NCBI RefSeq assembly: GCF_045291395.1
Contig: NZ_CP152342.1
Span: forward strand, 4,216,001-4,280,000
Direction of reading: 5' to 3'
DNA from: MR-S7 sp000400995
Lineage (GTDB): Bacteria > Pseudomonadota > Gammaproteobacteria > Burkholderiales > Burkholderiaceae_C
Length of the DNA stretch: 64,000 bases
Shown: in pieces, positions 62,706-64,000 of the stretch
How the letters are laid out: every line of letters starts with the position of its first letter
Position numbering within the stretch: position 1 is the stretch's first letter
The notes under the pieces: generated by a model
The model's database searches: none
Told to the model about the DNA's origin: nothing
The model's input: the letters and a program-made list of their open reading frames with translations, nothing else
Made by a program: the position numbers and the translations under genes

Positions 62706-64000
62706 GAGCGCTGGAACACCAGCGCGTCCACCGCCATCACGCCTTGCCCCTCGGGCAGGATCAGCAGCGGGTTGACCTCGGCCTCGGCGATGCGCATTGC
62801 GGGTTTGAGCGCCAGTTGCGAGAGCGCGCTCACCGTGTGCGCCAGGGCCTCCAGGTCGCCGCGCGCCTTGCCACGCAGGCCCGTCAGGGGCTTCAGGGCT
62901 TTGACCTCGGCGACCATCTCGCGCGCCGTTTCGACCGTCACTGGAGCGAGGCGGATGCTGCGATCCTTGGCGACCTCGGCCCAGATGCCGCCTGCGGCCA
63001 GCATGACGATAGGGCCGGCGTCGGCATCGACGCGGTAGCCGACGAGCACTTCGGCCAGCCCCTTTTGCATGGGCTGCACCAGCACCGTGTCGCACGCGGC
63101 CTGGGGTGCACGCTCGTCGAGATTGCGGCGCAGCGTCGTCATGGCCTCGGCCAGCTCCTCGCTGCTGCCGATGTTCAGCAGCACGCCGCCAACCTCGGTT
63201 TTGTGCGGGATCTCGGCCGAGCAGACCTTGGCGACCACGGGGTAGGCGAAGGGCAGCGGCGGCGGCGCCTCGCCGAAGCGGCGCAGGGCCACGGGCGCGT
63301 GCGGCACGCCGAGTTCATCGAGCACGCCGTAGGCATCGGCCTCGCTCAAGGTCTGCGCGGGGCCGGGCGCGGGCAGCACGGGTTCCTGGCCCGGCGGGCG
63401 GCGCGCGAGCACGGCGGCGATGGCGTCGCCGCAGGCCTCGGGCGTGCGGAAGCACGGCACGCCGGCGGCGGTGAGCGCGGCCAGGGCTTCGGGCGCGTCG
63501 GGAACGAGCATGGCGGCGAGGGGCTTGGGGCTGCCGTCCGCGCATTCGACGATGGGCTTGACGGCCAGTTGCGGCTGGAAGCGCGCGGACGAGCCGACGA
63601 TGGCCAGCACCAGGTCGAACTCCGGCGCGGTGAGCAGGATGTCCAGCGTGCCCTTCATGGTCTCGTATTTGGTGCCCGCGAGCGTCATGTCGAGCACGCG
63701 GCCCGGCGTGCAAGGCAGGCCGGCCTGCTCCAGCCGCCTCAATGTTTCGTTTGATGGCGGCTCCACGACCACGCCGCGGATGCCGAGCTGCTCCACCGCC
63801 ATCGCCGCGCCGCCGCCCGTGGTGGTGACCACGCCGACGCGCTTCGGTGCGCTCGCCAGCGGAATGCGCCGCGCGAGCGGGAAGGTTTCGAGCAGCGCCT
63901 CCAGCACGCCCACGCGGGCGACGCCCATGTCTTTCAGGAACGCGTCGGCGATGTCGTCCTCGCCCGCGATGGCGCCGGTGTGCGTGGTGGCCATCTCGGC
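62702..64000 (-). CDS. Acyl-CoA synthetase (NDP-forming) family protein, 5' part cut by window edge
   Basis: A C-terminal 430-plus-residue portion, open at the right edge (the visible ATG at 63994 is probably internal, preceded by AE). It shows the Ser/Thr-rich THTGAIAGED, the succinyl-CoA ligase-like VGVVTTTGGGAAMAVEQL, and a C-terminal ATP-grasp domain (YPVVAKVCSAEIPHKTEVGG, VLVQPMQKGLAEVLVGY, EAEVNPLLI). Such proteins form acyl-CoA from an acid and could feed the IclR module's product to CoA-linked degradation. Confidence 0.88.
   Translation of the reverse strand, partial: AEMATTHTGAIAGEDDIADAFLKDMGVARVGVLEALLETFPLARRIPLASAPKRVGVVTTTGGGAAMAVEQLGIRGVVVEPPSNETLRRLEQAGLPCTPGRVLDMTLAGTKYETMKGTLDILLTAPEFDLVLAIVGSSARFQPQLAVKPIVECADGSPKPLAAMLVPDAPEALAALTAAGVPCFRTPEACGDAIAAVLARRPPGQEPVLPAPGPAQTLSEADAYGVLDELGVPHAPVALRRFGEAPPPLPFAYPVVAKVCSAEIPHKTEVGGVLLNIGSSEELAEAMTTLRRNLDERAPQAACDTVLVQPMQKGLAEVLVGYRVDADAGPIVMLAAGGIWAEVAKDRSIRLAPVTVETAREMVAEVKALKPLTGLRGKARGDLEALAHTVSALSQLALKPAMRIAEAEVNPLLILPEGQGVMAVDALVFQRS

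Overview
The window is a high-GC, densely packed chromosomal segment of a beta-proteobacterium, most likely a Comamonadaceae member of the Acidovorax/Alicycliphilus type. The reasons are the four orphan Bug-type (TctC-like) periplasmic receptors, the IclR-regulated catabolic clusters, ccoG, radA, ilvE next to LPS glycosyltransferases, and about eleven copies of a short intergenic repeat whose core reads GCGCTTGATGGATAAGCGC. No stretch longer than 300 bases lacks a gene. I saw no tRNA, rRNA or CRISPR array.

Layout. (1) 1-9655: a catabolic region with a split acyl-CoA carboxylase operon (Bug receptor, carboxyltransferase, biotin carboxylase, biotin carrier, then an enoyl-CoA hydratase/hydroxyacyl-CoA dehydrogenase cut by the window edge), a divergent IclR regulator, then aldehyde dehydrogenase, a 3-hydroxyisobutyrate dehydrogenase-like enzyme and a second Bug receptor. 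(2) 9684-14507: a metallo-beta-lactamase-fold hydrolase, then a Fur-boxed, translationally coupled ferric-siderophore operon (binding protein, lipoprotein esterase, permease, ATPase) ending in a 53-codon ORF. (3) 14508-18390: a lower-GC island with a two-TM peptide, a WYL regulator, a helical unknown and a glycine-rich membrane unknown, closed by an IS5-family element inserted in the last stop codon. (4) 18498-29505: kelch/FN3 surface protein (frameshifted), M48 protease, transporters, AraC regulator, AmpG, a two-component system whose kinase is frameshifted, MFS, LysR, nitronate monooxygenase. (5) 29557-36610: LPS/capsule glycosyltransferases with an O-antigen ligase-like protein, a zinc-finger protein, ilvE. 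(6) 36688-43136: MocR regulator, acyl-CoA dehydrogenase-like protein, ccoG, radA, a ketopantoate reductase-like enzyme. (7) 43198-47884: glutathione transferase, NAD dehydrogenase, IclR, Bug receptor, fumarylacetoacetase. (8) 47969-55088: di-haem cytochrome c peroxidase, alr, frameshifted lplT, EamA transporter, lipoprotein, glutathione peroxidase, ProQ-domain protein. (9) 55122-64000: glcE/glcF without glcD, aldehyde dehydrogenase, Bug receptor, aldo/keto reductase, IclR, and a CoA ligase cut by the right edge.

How the parts fit. Three modules repeat one design: IclR regulator, orphan Bug receptor and oxidoreductases feeding CoA-ester or aldehyde catabolism. Two of them (near 5.2-6.3 kb and near 59.9 kb) share a GAAC-GTTC type palindrome, and their IclR proteins share a nearly identical recognition helix. 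This suggests one operator type and possibly a joint regulon. The best candidate for an undescribed system is the four-gene WYL island. Four genes carry apparent single-base frameshifts, two of them inside G6 tracts, and a fifth (glutathione peroxidase) has ATC where a start codon is expected. Assembly error has to be weighed against real decay or phase variation.
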